Assembly (NCBI GenBank): GCA_942159475.1
Contig: OW804097.1
Location: 35,042,298-35,106,297 of the forward strand
DNA length: 64,000 nucleotides
Source of the DNA: Sthenelais limicola
Taxonomy: Eukaryota; Annelida; Polychaeta; Phyllodocida; Sigalionidae
Direction of reading: 5' to 3'
Shown: piece after piece, positions 45,460-57,119 of the stretch
Layout: the number at the start of each line of letters is the position of its first letter
Position numbering within the stretch: the stretch's first letter is position 1
Notes under the pieces: generated by a model
Seen by the model: the letters and a program-made list of their open reading frames with translations, nothing else
What the model was told of the DNA's origin: nothing
Databases searched by the model: none
Made by a program: the position numbers and the translations under genes

Positions 45460-46149
45460 ATACCCTTCACTCGGTGTGTAAAGCAGGGAAGTAGATTAAA
45501 TTATGAATGGAGTGGTAGAATGATATGATGCCATATAGACAGAATTGTAGAGAGTGATGGGGCAGGTTTTAGCAAACAAAATGACATATAGGATAACATT
45601 CTGTTTAAGTATTGCTCCGCCGAAAGTATAATTTATATGTTAAATGTTATAGGTTATATAAATGTGCAGAGATATTATAAGTATTATTTTGATTAATGTC
45701 ATAATGACCTAATATAGAGAGAAAATGGAACGAAGTGCTAGTAATTGAATATTTATTATTATTATTTCATTTTTATTATAGCCCCTAGCATAGACACATA
45801 TTGATATAAAACCCTTTGTTTTGGGTTTTGAAACTTCATAAAGTATCTCAAAGCTAAAAGTACTGGAAAATATGGTACTGGGAAACCAATTTTCTGATAC
45901 TGTAATATCCAATGGTTTTTTGTATGAGCACGATGCGATATTTATGTTTTTAGACGTGTTTTTAATATTTTGATTTATTTTCACTGCCTATACTAGGCCT
46001 CACCTGCAGTACTTAAAAAGTGTTCTTTGTTACATAGTCGTCTCAAACCGACAGTCATTTGAATGTCCGATGTTAAATGTCGCCATTAATTAATATTTTC
46101 CCTTCTTTTTATTTTTGACTATAAATTATTTAACTGGCTATTTCTGAAA
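45460..46149. other. No gene seen
   Basis: AT-rich. Short open frames lack recognisable domains. Confidence 0.5.
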
Positions 46150-46265
46150 TGTCATTCAGCGAAGTTTGCGTTAAAATCTTAAAAATGTATTTGTAACATC
46201 AGGCAATACTGAGAATAGCATCATCGATGTAATGTTTTTGTTCCTGAATAAAAATATTTTCAAAA
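46150..46265 (-). repeat. Dispersed repeat C, reverse orientation
   Basis: ATCAGGCAATACTGAGAATA and GCATCATCGATGTAATG are the reverse complement of 6765-6810. Confidence 0.7.
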
Positions 46266-46276
46266 TAAAACAATTA

Positions 46277-46670
46277 TGTGATGTGGAAAATGAGTCACAA
46301 GTCGCAAAGATTTGATAATTTTAGAAGTGTTTTATTCACTTTTAAAATGTTCTGATTTTTGGAGAGTTTAGCACCTTTAGTCATATACATCTATGTATCA
46401 AATATCAGGACATTGTATCAAATATATCCTTGCGTTTTGAAGATCTGCGTATGGATATATTTAGTTACTTTACTGGTAATTGTCCACCTAGAAATATTGC
46501 AAACTTTCTTTTAAAAAATAGAAATATCAAACTTACAATATAGAAATAATTATTAGATGTCCTACTGTTTACTATCATTGGAATCGTCTTGATATCATCT
46601 TTTCAAATATGATGATATCTCAAAATCCATTTTTTGCGACTTCTGACTCATTTTCCAGAAATACGTCATA
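46277..46670. mobile_element. MITE family B
   Basis: GTGATGTGG then AAAATGAGTCACAAGTCGC to TTTTGCGACTTCTGACTCAT and CCAGAAATACGTCA. Confidence 0.87.
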
Positions 46671-46803
46671 TGTCAAAGTTGGAGGAATGGAGTCAACTCA
46701 ACTAAAAACACTTCACAGGAAATACGATGTAGCGTTTTATTTAGCGACCCCTTACACATATCGCCTAGACATAATATGTAGCTTCATTTAAATATATATA
46801 TAT

Positions 46804-47042
46804 ATGGGTCAGATTTTCAGAAGATATACAATTGGCAGCTCTACACATTTAGGAAATTCTGATAAGTTAGGCTGAAAAATGATGAATACCGGGTATATCT
46901 GAGTATATTTGGTATCACATTGATTTAAAGTATCAGTTCAGTTATGTTAAACTGCATTTTGAAGCTTATTTTTGTCTTAAGGGTGGGTTATTTGAGAGGA
47001 TTGGTGAAGGCGAATTGTACATTTTCTGACAATCTGACCCAT
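46804..47042 (-). mobile_element. MITE family A, subfamily A2
   Basis: ATGGGTCAGATTTTCAG to CTGACAATCTGACCCAT, inserted in an ATATATAT run. Confidence 0.9.
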
Positions 47043-47299
47043 ATATGTTCCGATAGCTTTTACACTGACATACAATCTCCATAAATCATGGGAGTCAAGG
47101 TCAATATGGGGCCAAGTCTGACATCTATAAGGCCAGGAGCTGTTTTATAGTAATTAGAAACTTGATATGGAACGTTGCTGTTTCTGACACGCTTGGAGGG
47201 TAAGGTTAACATGGAATGCAGGGCACAATGTCTGCCTCTCCTGCAATTTATTGCCTTTAGGTGCAGGAATGGAGCATGGAATAAACTCATGAGAGAGCG

Positions 47300-47375
47300 G
47301 TGGGAGGGGGGGGGGGGGCAAGGCGGAGGGGGGTGGGGGGGGGGGGGGCAGGGGGGGCAGGGAGGTGGGGGGACA
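47300..47375. repeat. G-run cluster
   Basis: Several runs of 6 to 12 G on the plus strand separated by CA, T or AAGGC, with quadruplex potential. It starts 18 bp before a family A copy. Confidence 0.85.
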
Positions 47376-47392
47376 AAGAGAGCCGTGTATTT

Positions 47393-47637
47393 ATGGGTCA
47401 GATTTTCAGAAAATGTACAATAATTATTGGCAGCTGTACACATTGAGTAAATTCTGCTAAATTAGGCTGCAATTTGGCCAATACTGGGTAAGTTCGAGTA
47501 TATTCGGCATTGCATTTATCCTAGCAATCTGTTTGGTTAGGTTGAACTGTGTTTTGAACTTTATTTTTGACTGAAATTTGGGTTATTTGAGAATATTGGC
47601 GAAGTTGAATTGTACATTGTCTGAAAATCTTACCCAT
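47393..47637 (-). mobile_element. MITE family A, subfamily A1
   Basis: ATGGGTCAGATTTTCAG to CTGAAAATCTTACCCAT. A few extra bases (TAATTATT) lie after the left terminus. Confidence 0.92.
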
Positions 47638-47640
47638 ATA

Positions 47641-48032
47641 TGTGATATGTTTCAAGAAAATGAGTCATAAGTCGCAAAATTGATATTTTTCAAAGTGATT
47701 TTTTTCACAGGACCTCTTTATTGAAATCTTCTGATTGTTAGTGGGTATAGCACTGATAGTCATATGACTCCATGTAATAAATTTCGGGAAATTGTATTAA
47801 ATATATCCTTGCCTTTTGAAGGCATTCGTATGGAGTATATTTAGTTATTTTACTGGTAATTACCCACCCAGAAACACTGCAACCTTTTTTTTTTCAAAAA
47901 TAAAAATATCAAACTTAAAATATAGAAATACTTACTGTTATTTATTTTTTGGAATCAGCTTGATCTCCTCTTTTTAGATATAATAATATCTCAAAATCAA
48001 TATTTTTCGACTTATTACTTATTTTCCTAAAA
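47641..48032. mobile_element. MITE family B, three bases from a family A copy
   Basis: TGTGATATGTTTCAAG then AAAATGAGTCATAAGTCGC to TTTTTCGACTTATTACTTAT and CTAAAACGGGTCAC. Confidence 0.87.
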
Positions 48033-48510
48033 CGGGTCACATATAGAGAGAGAGTGGGGGAGAGGGAGCCAGGGAAGGGCGTAGGGGAGAGTGGCAGAGG
48101 TGGCAGAAGGAGAGAGAGGGGGTGCAGGAAGAGAGAGCGGTTGGGGGTGCAATGTGAGAGAGTGAGATGTAGGGGGAGTGATAGTGGAATAGAGCGAGAA
48201 AGGGAGAGGGATGGGCATAAAGGGAGAGAGGGGTAGAAAAAGGGGGGAGGGTGTGAGAGAAGCAAGGAAGAGGGAGCGGAGAGAGCGGGAATTTAAGGAG
48301 ATGGGGAGGAAGAAAGGGGTCGCAAAGGGTGAGCGGGGCAGAGGGAAAGTGAGGAGGGCAGAATGCATGAGAGAGAGGGGGGTATAAAGGGAGATATAGT
48401 GAGGCAGAGGTAGCGAGGAGTATATATATAGAGAGAGGGAGTGGGGCAGAATAAGAAAAAGAGAGAGGCACTGAGAGCGAGACAGAGAGGAGGCAGAGTG
48501 TTAACATGAA
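48033..48510. repeat. Purine-rich (GA) tract
   Basis: Irregular GAGAGAGGG, GGGAGAGAG and AGGGGG units throughout. Open frames on the minus strand (leucine/proline/serine-rich) are compositional artefacts. Confidence 0.85.
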
Positions 48511-48629
48511 AAATGGTGGAAATCACGGATGTCAACATTAAATTATGAATATGAACTTTAATAAATGAGTGAGTACCTAAAGTTTGTTTTACTGAGATTA
48601 TTTAACTAACATTGTTCATGGTATAGATG

Positions 48630-48990
48630 AATAGGGGATTTGTATATATGTCTCACTGCGCATGTCTACTGCAGTGCATGCTGGGATGGATTCTGGTGAA
48701 ATCTGACATACAACTATTTGGCAACATTTTTATCAAAAATTTCAAGAATGTTTTCATCAATGTCACAGCTTGTATAAATGATCTATGTAAACCAAATGCA
48801 TGATGGGAAAGATGAGGGCTTGTGTCATGGAAACATGTATGATACATCATACATGGATATTGATATTAGAGCATTGATGAATATTCCATGCTGAACATGA
48901 CATGTTTTCTATAGATTTCAGACTGTACCATTGGTCCCATAATTCCATGCGAATCAAGATTCAAAATGGTGGCTATGCAAATCCCCTATT
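48630..48990 (-). mobile_element. MITE family I, reverse orientation
   Basis: AATAGGGGATTTGTATATAT to GGCTATGCAAATCCCCTATT with ACATGACATGTTTTC and TTCAAAATGGTGGC (a degraded YY1-like site). Confidence 0.88.
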
Positions 48991-49170
48991 GAAAGTATTT
49001 CCACTTCTAAGATAACAATATATTCAGAAGGGTGGGCGTTGTATTAACTTGTAGGCCATCGTATTATACCTACCCACTTAGTGGTGTACAGGTATAGTTA
49101 AACGAGCTCGTTAGTTTCTGGTACATGCTCATGTAGGCGTAGAAAAAGGGTGACACGTTTGTTGGCTATG

Positions 49171-49401
49171 CGGATCAGATTGTCAGAAAATGTACAATTC
49201 ACCTTCACCAATCCTCTCAAATAACCCACATTTAAGACAAAAACGAGCTTCAAAATGAAGTTTAAGATAACAGAGCTGATACTTTAAATCAATGCGATAC
49301 AAAATATACTTAGATGTATTCATCATTTTTCAGCCTAATTTTGCAGAATTTCCTAAATGTGTAGAGCTGCCAATTGTACACTTTCTGAAAATCTGATCCA
49401 T
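49171..49401 (+). mobile_element. MITE family A, subfamily A2
   Basis: GGATCAGATTGTCAG to CTGAAAATCTGATCCAT. Matching changes (GGATC/GATCC) occur at both ends. Confidence 0.9.
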
Positions 49402-49549
49402 GTAAGAAGATACATTTTCTACCTGTTCCATCCCTATGTTACTTGCGTAGATAGAAATGTCAGTTTGAGACCTGATTTGAAGATTATAATGTAATAGTTG
49501 AGAGATCTCATGGTTTAACATTTGATTTGATTTTTTTCCTTTTAGTTCT

Positions 49550-49770
49550 TGTTTAAGATAAGATAAGATATTACTTTATTTATTTATTACTTTATTTAAC
49601 TCACACAGTACATTATGAAGTAACGAAATAGACAAAATACATACAAAATGGTATACAGACTTCTAGATCAGACCCAGTTCTCTCAGACGTTACCATCTCT
49701 CTCAAGCAGAGTTAACTATGAGTATAGATGCAATTTTTACAGTTAATAAAATGAAATATAAAGATAAAAT
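49550..49770 (-). mobile_element. Probable LINE 3' tail with (TCTTA)n end
   Basis: Minus-strand AATAAATAAATAAAGTAA runs into a TCTTA microsatellite (plus strand AAGATAAGATAAGAT at about 49557-49571). Same tail type as 4999-5150. No coding remains. Confidence 0.45.
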
Positions 49771-50000
49771 ACGGTAAGATGCAGAGAAAGATAAAAAAAT
49801 AGTGGACTAATTGGCAATTTTAAACATTTAGATGTAGCGTCCCAAACAGTGTTCACAGTTGAGAATGCTTAGTAATTTTTAAAATGGATACCGTACTGAA
49901 ATTGTTAAGAGCATTCAATTAATAAAATGAGTTGTTCTATCCACTGAAACTGACTAAATATCGTATTACAACCAACATAATATTATTACTATCTTGCTAT

Positions 50001-50239
50001 ATGGGTCAGATTTTCAGAAAATGTACAATTCGCCTTCACCAATCCTCTCAAATAACCCACATTTAAGACAAAAATAAGCTTCAAAATGCAGTTTACCATA
50101 ACAGAACTGATACTTTAAATCAACGTGATACCAAATATACTCAGATATACCCGGTATTCATCCTTTTTCAGCCTAAATTATCAGAATTTCCTAAATGTGT
50201 AGAGCAGCCGATTGTACATTTTCTGAAAATCTGACCCAT
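50001..50239 (+). mobile_element. MITE family A, subfamily A2
   Basis: Full length, ATGGGTCAGATTTTCAG to CTGAAAATCTGACCCAT, flanked by ATAT on both sides. Confidence 0.92.
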
Positions 50240-50560
50240 ATACGTTGAGTCAATCAGTATTAAATTCGCCCTGATTTATTCGTTATCAAAGTTTCCTCAC
50301 GAAAGAGAAAATTCTCTTAACAAGAGAGAATTAATACAATTTCGGGCCATGTGCCAAGTTATATCATATTGATAATGACATAATTCTCACTTCTTTCCTG
50401 GTGACTCCATTCATAATTAAATCTATGAAGTCATTAAAATTAATGGTGATTTCAGTGTTTGGTGTTCACTAATTGAGTAGCTCTTTCAAAACATTTATTG
50501 ACGTAAGGATTTGACTTGTTACGTAATAATGGCATGCGATATGAAGTGCACAATTTCACT
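50240..50560. other. No gene seen
   Basis: No supported feature. Confidence 0.5.
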
Positions 50561-50725
50561 AAAGGGTGGTCTCCACCGGCTGCGGTAAGCCTTGCGATGG
50601 TGCTGTGATGGTGAAAAGTGGCGAGGTCCTGCCTACATGGCCAGTGAACCATGTAGGCAGGACCTCATCATTCCTCTCCACCTACAGAACCAGCACAAAC
50701 CATCGAAAGGCCGCAGAGCTTGTTT
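50561..50725. mobile_element. MITE family D, right terminus shortened
   Basis: AAAGGGTGGTCTCCACCGGC to CAAACCATCGAAAGGCCGC then AGAGCTTG. Its right inverted repeat is broken and the next D copy starts directly. Confidence 0.87.
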
Positions 50726-50935
50726 AAGGGTGGTCTCCACTGGCTGCGGTAAGCTCTGTGGTAAGCCTTGCGATGTTGATGTGTTGTTGAGGAGTGCCGA
50801 GATCCTGCCTACATCATTCGTTCACTGACCAGGTAGGCAAGGACCTGGTCATTCCTCACCACCTACAGAACCAGCACAAACCATCGAAAGGCTTACCGCA
50901 GAGCTTACCACAGAGCTTACTGCAGCCAGTAGAGA
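50726..50935. mobile_element. MITE family D, tandem second copy
   Basis: AAGGGTGGTCTCCACTGGC to a right terminal repeat with three successive 12-mer-like units (CTTACCGCAGAG, CTTACCACAGAG, CTTACTGCAGCC). This is a small-scale version of the expansion seen at 43014. Confidence 0.87.
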
Positions 50936-51120
50936 CGGTTTCTGGAACTTTCAACCCCTGGTCTTTTCCCACCTGGAACTTTCAACCCCTGGTCTTTCCC
51001 CCCCCAGGTCTTTTCAACCCCTGGTTGTTTCAACCCCTGGTCGTTTCAACCCCAGGTCGTTTCAACCCCTGGTCGTTTCAACCCCAGGTCGTTTCAACCC
51101 CTGGTCGTTTCAACCCCAGT
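50936..51120 (+). repeat. Minisatellite E, unit about 16 bp
   Basis: GGAACTTTCAACCCCTGG, then repeated GGTCGTTTCAACCCC units alternating with A or T between them. An inverted counterpart with the same leading sequence is at 60181-60380. Confidence 0.9.
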
Positions 51121-51481
51121 TTCTTTAATAGAAGAATAATACTTTGTATTTCACAGACGTTATCATAGACCAGAGTTTATAACAGGATGCAAAGCATCTT
51201 GTGGAGGTTTTCCCCCCGAAATGTATACCTGATTGTGGCGACTCAGAGGTGTAATGCTATATTGTTCATTTATCTACCCGGCAAACACAAGGTCAGCAGG
51301 GTAGCGCGACCAATTAGGAAACCTCAGCGGCGAGAATGCAGGCACTCTCGGCCACTGCGTGCCCGCTCTTGGCCACTGTGCTGTCCCCTGCTACCCTTGC
51401 TAATAGGTAGTAGCTGTAAGCAGGCATGCAGATTTGAATTAAAACTTTTACGCGACCTGGGGGCTGTTTCACTAGACCGCG
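51121..51481. other. Unrecognised, moderately GC-rich sequence
   Basis: CTCTCGGCCACTGCGTGCCC and CGCTCTTGGCCACTGTGCTG form an imperfect direct repeat at about 51340-51385. An open frame of 100 codons has no recognisable domain. It may belong to the LINE that follows. Confidence 0.4.
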
Positions 51482-51823
51482 TATATTAGGGCTATATTAG
51501 CATATCATCATACCCACATCAACCAATTACACAACACAGCAAAAATTCCACTGCTACACAATAGAAGGACAACTCACCTAAGACATCTTGCATTTAAAAG
51601 GAAAACTGACACAAATTACACAAATAAACCAAACAGGGAAACCAGACAAGCTGATGGACCAACCCTAAATATGCCTAGATATAGAACAAAATTGGGTGAG
51701 AAAACTGTGCAGGTTAAATGTGCCATCGCATGGAATGAACTGACACCCAGACAAAGAAACATAGGAAATATAGAAGCATTTAAATCTAATCAAAAAGAAT
51801 GGATACATACACTCTACACATAA
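51482..51823 (+). pseudogene. Non-LTR retrotransposon ORF2 C-terminal end
   Basis: A 113-codon open frame ending in TAA at 51821. It contains THLRHLAFKRKTD, then MPRYRTKLGEKTVQVKCAIA, WNELTPRQRN and IEAFKSNQKEWIHTLYT. The order arginine-rich segment, GE(R/K)..V...WN.LP-like box, then F K ... W/L near the stop is the familiar C-terminus of jockey/CR1/L2-type ORF2 proteins downstream of the reverse transcriptase. The reverse transcriptase itself is absent here. The presumed 3' UTR appears displaced to 58792-59348 by the inverted-repeat element that starts 54 bp after the stop codon. Confidence 0.65.
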
Positions 51824-51877
51824 TTAAATATCAATATACACTAATAACATTCCCAAAATAAGAAGCCAAAACAATTA

Positions 51878-52445
51878 GACCATGGGCCAGGTACCAAAAC
51901 CCTCCCCCCCCCCCTGGGGATTTTTCGCGGTGGTGATTTTTTGATACTACGGAGTTTGAATCATCAGAATCTACTTGTCTGCCATCTGGCCGTCGGTGAT
52001 TTGGGGTTCAAATGGAACGTTTCCATGGTAACTTGTGTTTTTTTTGTACTCTAGCAGAAATTAGGTTTTTAGGGTCCCATTTCTACACTGTTATCAGGAA
52101 TGTGACCAAACTTGGGTATAATGAAGGTGTATATAATGGCTATCTGCAGACTTCAAATCAATGACCTTGATCAAGGTCAAGGTCACCATATATGACCTTG
52201 AAGTACAAAAAATAGCAACATTCTGGAAAGTGACATCCTATTTTCCCTTATAAAAATAGGACAATAGGGAAAAATGACAACCTATTGCATATAAGTAGTA
52301 AGTGACATCACGGGAAAGAAAAAGAACCCATGCCAGGTGTCATCGGAATGTGCGTTGCTATAGTAACCAAGGCTTACTTTTCACTCTGTTCTAAATTTTG
52401 GTTAAATCCAATTTAAATATACAAGCCTGTATCTCAGGAACTATT
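51878..52445. repeat. Terminal non-tandem part of the left arm
   Basis: C-run at 51901-51914, then TTTTTCGCGGTGGTGATTTT. An ATGACCTTGATCAAGGTCAA cluster followed by GGTCACC lies at about 52161-52187. Mirrored at 58230-58791 with only a few base differences. Confidence 0.88.
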
Positions 52446-53540
52446 CATCCCTAGGCCACACAATTTATGCATGTGACAGGCCTCTGAGAGCATTTCCATT
52501 AGCCATCTTATCAATGACCTTTTTCAAGGTCATGGTCACTGTTTTCAAGGTCAAAGCTGATATTTTGGTGAAAATTTGAGTAATTGATACATATCTCTGG
52601 GAATATTTATCCCTCGACAACAAAATTTGAGCACCTGATAGAGCTCTGTGAGCACTTTCATTAACCATCTTATCAATGACCTTTGTCAAGGTCAAGGTCA
52701 CAATTTCCAAGGTCAAACCAGAAATTTTGATCTGAACTTTTAGCAATATGTATGTATCTCTGGAAGCAAGTAATGCTCGGCTACATAATTTAAGTATCTA
52801 ATAGGCCTCCAATAGCACATTCATTAACCATCTTATGAATGACCTTTGTCAAGGTCAAGGTCATCATTTTCTAGGTCAAACCTGAAATTTTGATGTAAAT
52901 TTGAATAATAGGTATGTATCTCTGGAACTATTTATTACTTGACTACAACATTTAAGCATGTGACAGGCCTCTGAGAGCTCTTCCATAAGTCATCTCATCA
53001 ATAACCTTAGTCAAGGTCATGGTCACTATTTTCAAGGTCAAAGCTGAAATTCTGGTGAAAATTTGAGTAATTGATACATATCTCTGGAACTATTTATCCC
53101 TTAACTACAAAATTTAAGCATCTGATAGGGCTCCAAGAGCTCTTCCTTTATCCAACTTATCAATGAACTTTGTCATGGTCACGGTCACCATTTCCAAGGT
53201 TAAACCAGAAATTTAGATCTAAACTTATAGAAATTGACACATCATGGTGTCAGGCTGTAGGTGTACCTCTTAAAGTAAGTATCCCTTGGCTACGCAATTG
53301 AAGCATGTGATAGGGCTCTGATAGCACTTCCATTAACCATCTTATCAAGGACCTTTGATTATCAAGGTTAAGGTCGTCATTCAAGGTCAAACCCAAAATT
53401 CAAACCCAAAATCTTTAGCAATAGATATTATTTTTGGAACCATTAAATTTTATCTCACAATTTAACCACGTGATTAGGCTCTAAGAACACTTTGATTAGA
53501 CATTTTATCAATGATCTTTGTCAAATGGATCTACAGAACC
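52445..53540 (+). repeat. Left tandem array of about 160-bp units with AGGTCA half-sites
   Basis: About seven units, half-site clusters at about 52515, 52677, 52840, 53010, 53165, 53350 and 53513. The typical unit is CATCTTATCAATGACCTTTG then TCAAGGTCAAGGTCA, a second TTCCAAGGTCAAA about 10 bp later, then TCTCTGGAA and a CTACAAAATTTAAGCAT block. Outer units are best preserved and inner ones decay (GATCTTTGTCAAATGG). Confidence 0.88.
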
Positions 53541-54179
53541 ACCCTTACATGTTAGACAGGTCTACAGATCACTACAGTCTGTCTGAAGATAGACTGTTCC
53601 CTGCTTGTCCCTGATTGTTCCAGGCCCTCATCAGGGAAAATACACAAATCCTATGAAAGAATGCAACCTTTGATACATACACTACATGGCCCAATCCTAT
53701 CCAAACTATACATGATAGAGTAGCCTCAATATATGAGAGTCAGGTCTTCGATAAATGCCAAAGTGGCTGGGAGCAACAATACTACTACCATACAAACTAG
53801 ACAAGTGGAATGATGAGAATTGGGACATGTAGATGATGACATGGTCTTTAGTGGGGTGTCCTTTGGGTTCCTTCTTCAGAAGAGAGGAGGACCAATCTTA
53901 AATCAACCACAGACAGAAAACCAACAATTTGGCACCCAAGACCCACACCATGTAATTGAATACTATATTGTCTTGGAGGTGAAAAGGGATGCCTTGGTTG
54001 GCCCAGTCTCATCACCACCATCAACCACTGGTTCAAGACCGGTCAAATCATGACCTATTTATATAATCCATATAATATATGGGTAGAGTGATTTCTATGA
54101 AGGGCGGTAGAAAAGAGGGGTTTCTTTGTCTCACATGTTCTCGGAATTTATTGTTTTACAAACATTTTTATTCATCTGT

Positions 54180-54740
54180 AGAGTTCTGTCTACCCTCTCT
54201 GCAGGATGTCATATGTGGTTTGTGTAGATATCTGGGGTAGAAATGTGATTTTGAAGCCTTTTTTAAATCGGGATCTCCTCACTCTATTTATAGCCTGGGA
54301 AAGCCCCTTTGAGATACTACGTCATTAGCCACAAGCTACTGCATCAATTCAAGGGGTACCCAACTACATGCAGAGGAATGGGAGAGTGAAGAAGATGGGT
54401 GGGACAGGGTGGGAGTATTGGAGAGGGGGAGGGGAGGAAGAGGGTGTAGGAGGGGAGAGTGAGGCAAAAGGAGAGGGTGGGGAAATAGAAGAGGGGGAGG
54501 GGAGGGAAAGAAGAGGGGCAGGGAAAAGAGGAGGGGAGGGAAAGGATGTATGAAAAGGGACAGAGGGAAGGGAGAGAAAGCGAGGAGGGGGAGCATGAGG
54601 AAGAGAGAAAGGAGCAGGGGGGAATCAGAGATGGGGCTGGGAGAGAAAAACAGGTATGAAGAAGAGACGGAACGGAGAAGAGACGGAGGGAAAAGAGGGA
54701 GAGGGGGAAGTGTGGGGAGAGGGGGACGGGTACTTTGCTA
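54180..54740. repeat. Inner left arm with purine-rich tract
   Basis: GTAGAAATGTGATTTTGAAG at about 54237 begins similarity to the reverse complement of about 57000-56712, through ACCCAACTACATG and GGGTGTAGGAGGG. The tract 54370-54730 is nearly all purine on the plus strand. Confidence 0.8.
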
Positions 54741-55552
54741 GTCTATAATAAGGCCAAACAGCAACTCTGTGAGGAGGAGACTCATTGTCAACCTCTCATT
54801 TCCTGATGATGGAGTTAATAAAAATATCATAAAGAACCAATACAATGGCACCCCATCCAAGCCCAACTTGCCAACAGTCTACATGGCAGTAGATCACATC
54901 AACAACATGGGAAGGAGGTATGTTGCCATGGCTGTGATCAACCTCTCCAGAGTATATAGACACTTTTCAATCTGCCCACTTGCAACAGCAGTACAGTTCA
55001 CCAAGCCCTTCTCATTGGAGAGATATCTTCATGATGTGTTATGAGGCAGGCTGCCTTGTTTATAGTTAGGGCACTTCAAAAGATGGGGATAGCCTCACTA
55101 ATATACCAAGACAGCCTGATTCTTCAAGTTATATCAAGACCCTAGCCCTAACTACCAGGTTTGCTAAAATACACTAGGCCATGGTGCAAATGGCAAGCAG
55201 GAGGGTTGTCTCCACAAGGTATGTCCAGCAAATGCTGGGGCAAATAGCCCACAGTGCTTGGATAATACCACTTGCCAAGCTATTCATGCACCAGAATCCA
55301 GAAGGTATCAGGGCTGTGGCTGGGGGTCATGTCTACATCAGCATGTCAGTAAGGGCAGATATATAGTGATGCCCCAAAAGACAGTAGACAGAAACATCTG
55401 GTTGATGCATGCCTTCAGGGAGGGGAAGCACTGATACACATGTATGTTATACCCACAGCTGCTACAACCACTCGAAAATATGATAAACCAATAAGAGGCA
55501 ATAAACTGTGTAGCTGCTCTCAAACTCTTCACTAAAAAGGAGGATGCAGGAG

Positions 55553-55590
55553 AGGGGAGGGGGGTGGGGATGGGGGGGGGGGGGGGGTGC
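55553..55590. repeat. G-run
   Basis: GGGGAGGGGGGTGGGGATGG followed by 15 or so G. Quadruplex-prone, at the RNase H remnant. Confidence 0.85.
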
Positions 55591-56711
55591 CTGTGATAAT
55601 TCTGCAAGTGTGGAGGCCTTCAAAAGCCTTAAACAAAAGGAGACAATTTTGGCTGCAGCCTGAGTTAGGCTCATCTGGCATGACTCAGCTAACACTGAAG
55701 TATCATAAGACTTTGTCCATATCCTTAGAAAAATGTTCTAAATGGGTGAAGCCTTAGAGGATGCACCTCCTGGCAATAGCAAAAATTACCCCAGGATCTG
55801 TGGTTGACAGCTAGATGGAGGCAGAGGAATGCACACTGCCCTGGGACTATGGCCAATAGAACCATTACAAATTTTGGGGCATATTCCATCCATACACACT
55901 TTGACTATGACAACCCTGCATCAGGCCAAATTTGCTGATGCATTCAGTATATTTTCCAGAGTGGATCATCTCTCATTGTGTTTGCCCTGCAAATCTAGAT
56001 GCAATGCACCTAAAACCATTCTGTGGTAAAAGCAACTCTTAAGGGTATCAACCTCATTGTACACTGCATACACAAACAAAGGCCACATGTCTCACCTGAT
56101 GTGGTCTCATAAACTGTCCAAGTGGTCAACAATAATGAGTATACCAATCTGCTAAAGGTGGCAATTCTATTCAAGTTCTTGGTTTTTTTTAGACATGGTA
56201 TCCACTAAGGACGCAGAGCAGACAGGGCAATGACAGGTCAATGGCAAAGTTTGGTGTTTCCAAACATCTCACAAAATCTAATGTAGAGCCCACATGACAT
56301 TCAATAACCATCAGCATTAAGTGGACAAAAACATTGCAATTCTTGGCACATACTACTTCATTCTGCCCCCTGCTCTCCTCCAGCTCCTGCTAGAGGACTA
56401 CAAGATTGGCCACTGAGTGGAAAACACCACTGTCACTATCAGGCCTCAAAGCACTAAAATGCAAGCTATGTATATGGGTTGTGCAAAGGTAGGGTTTAAT
56501 TTGCTTATCACAAAGAAAAAGCCTCCATTACTGACATCTCATGATCTAGTCCCATGGAAAATTTAAACCCATTGCAAAGTGCTATATAAAAAAAATAAAA
56601 TAAGCAGGACATCCATCCATACTTTGCTAATCAAGCGGATCAGACAGAATCAGTCTGCTCCAGGCATGCTCATCTCACACACAAAGTAGACAAACCTAAA
56701 ATATTTAAATT

Positions 56712-57119
56712 TGTATAGGTATATCCTCTCCCTCCCCTCCTCTTTTCTCTGCCCCTCTTCTTTTCCTCCCCCTCTCCCTCTTCTATTTCCCCACCCTCTC
56801 CCTTTGCCTCACTCTTCCCTCCTACACCCTGTTCCTCCTCTCCCCGTCTCCAATACCCCCATCCTCTCCCTCCCCTCTTCTTCACTCTCCAACTACTCTC
56901 TCTCCATGTAGTTGGGTCCCCCTGGAAGTGATGTAGTATCTTGATCCCAATTTAAAAAAGGCTTCAAAATCACATTTTCACCCAAGATACCTTCACAAAC
57001 CACATATAATGTCTGCCAGACAGGGTTGAAGGACCTGTAGAGACCAGAAAAGCTGGGGAGATCCCAGAATCCAAGAACATGCCTAACAAATACCTTTCTT
57101 GAGCTTTATATATTAGATT
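56712..57119. repeat. Inner right arm with pyrimidine-rich tract
   Basis: CCTCTCCCTCCCCTCCTC to CATGTAGTTGGGTCCCCC and CTTCAAAATCACATTTTCAC, inverse to 54237-54555. Similarity is visibly lower than in the outer arms. Confidence 0.8.

Larger units (their letters stand above)
53750..56400 (+). pseudogene. Decayed DIRS-like retroelement gene (RT, RNase H, tyrosine recombinase)
   Basis: Segments in order, in shifting frames. 53820-54045: FSGVSFGFLLQKRGGP then EVKRDALVGPVSSPP, like the region just before the reverse transcriptase in DIRS-type elements. 54050-54740: interruption by a purine-rich inner arm. 54769-55044: RRRLIVNLSFPDDGVN, PNLPTVYMAVDHINNMGRR and INLSRVYRHFSICPL (compare the family's LIxDLSxP and KxDLSRAYRQL boxes; the acidic residue of DLSRAYR is N here). 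55181-55366: connection region QQMLGQIAHSAWIIPLAKLF to HVYISMSVRADI. About 55401-55530: RNase H remnants VDACLQGG and, in another frame, INQ(stop)EAINCVAALKLF. About 56150-56370: recombinase remnants AILFKFLVFFRHG, SKHLTKSNV and IKWTKTLQF. Multiple stops and frameshifts make it inactive. Ngaro or other YR retroelements are alternatives. Confidence 0.72.

Noticed and set aside
47060..47443. 127-codon minus-strand proline-rich frame
   Set aside because: It spans a G-run cluster and the end of a family A MITE.
48027..48507. Overlapping 107-156-codon minus-strand frames
   Set aside because: Generated by the GA-rich tract; three frames open at once.
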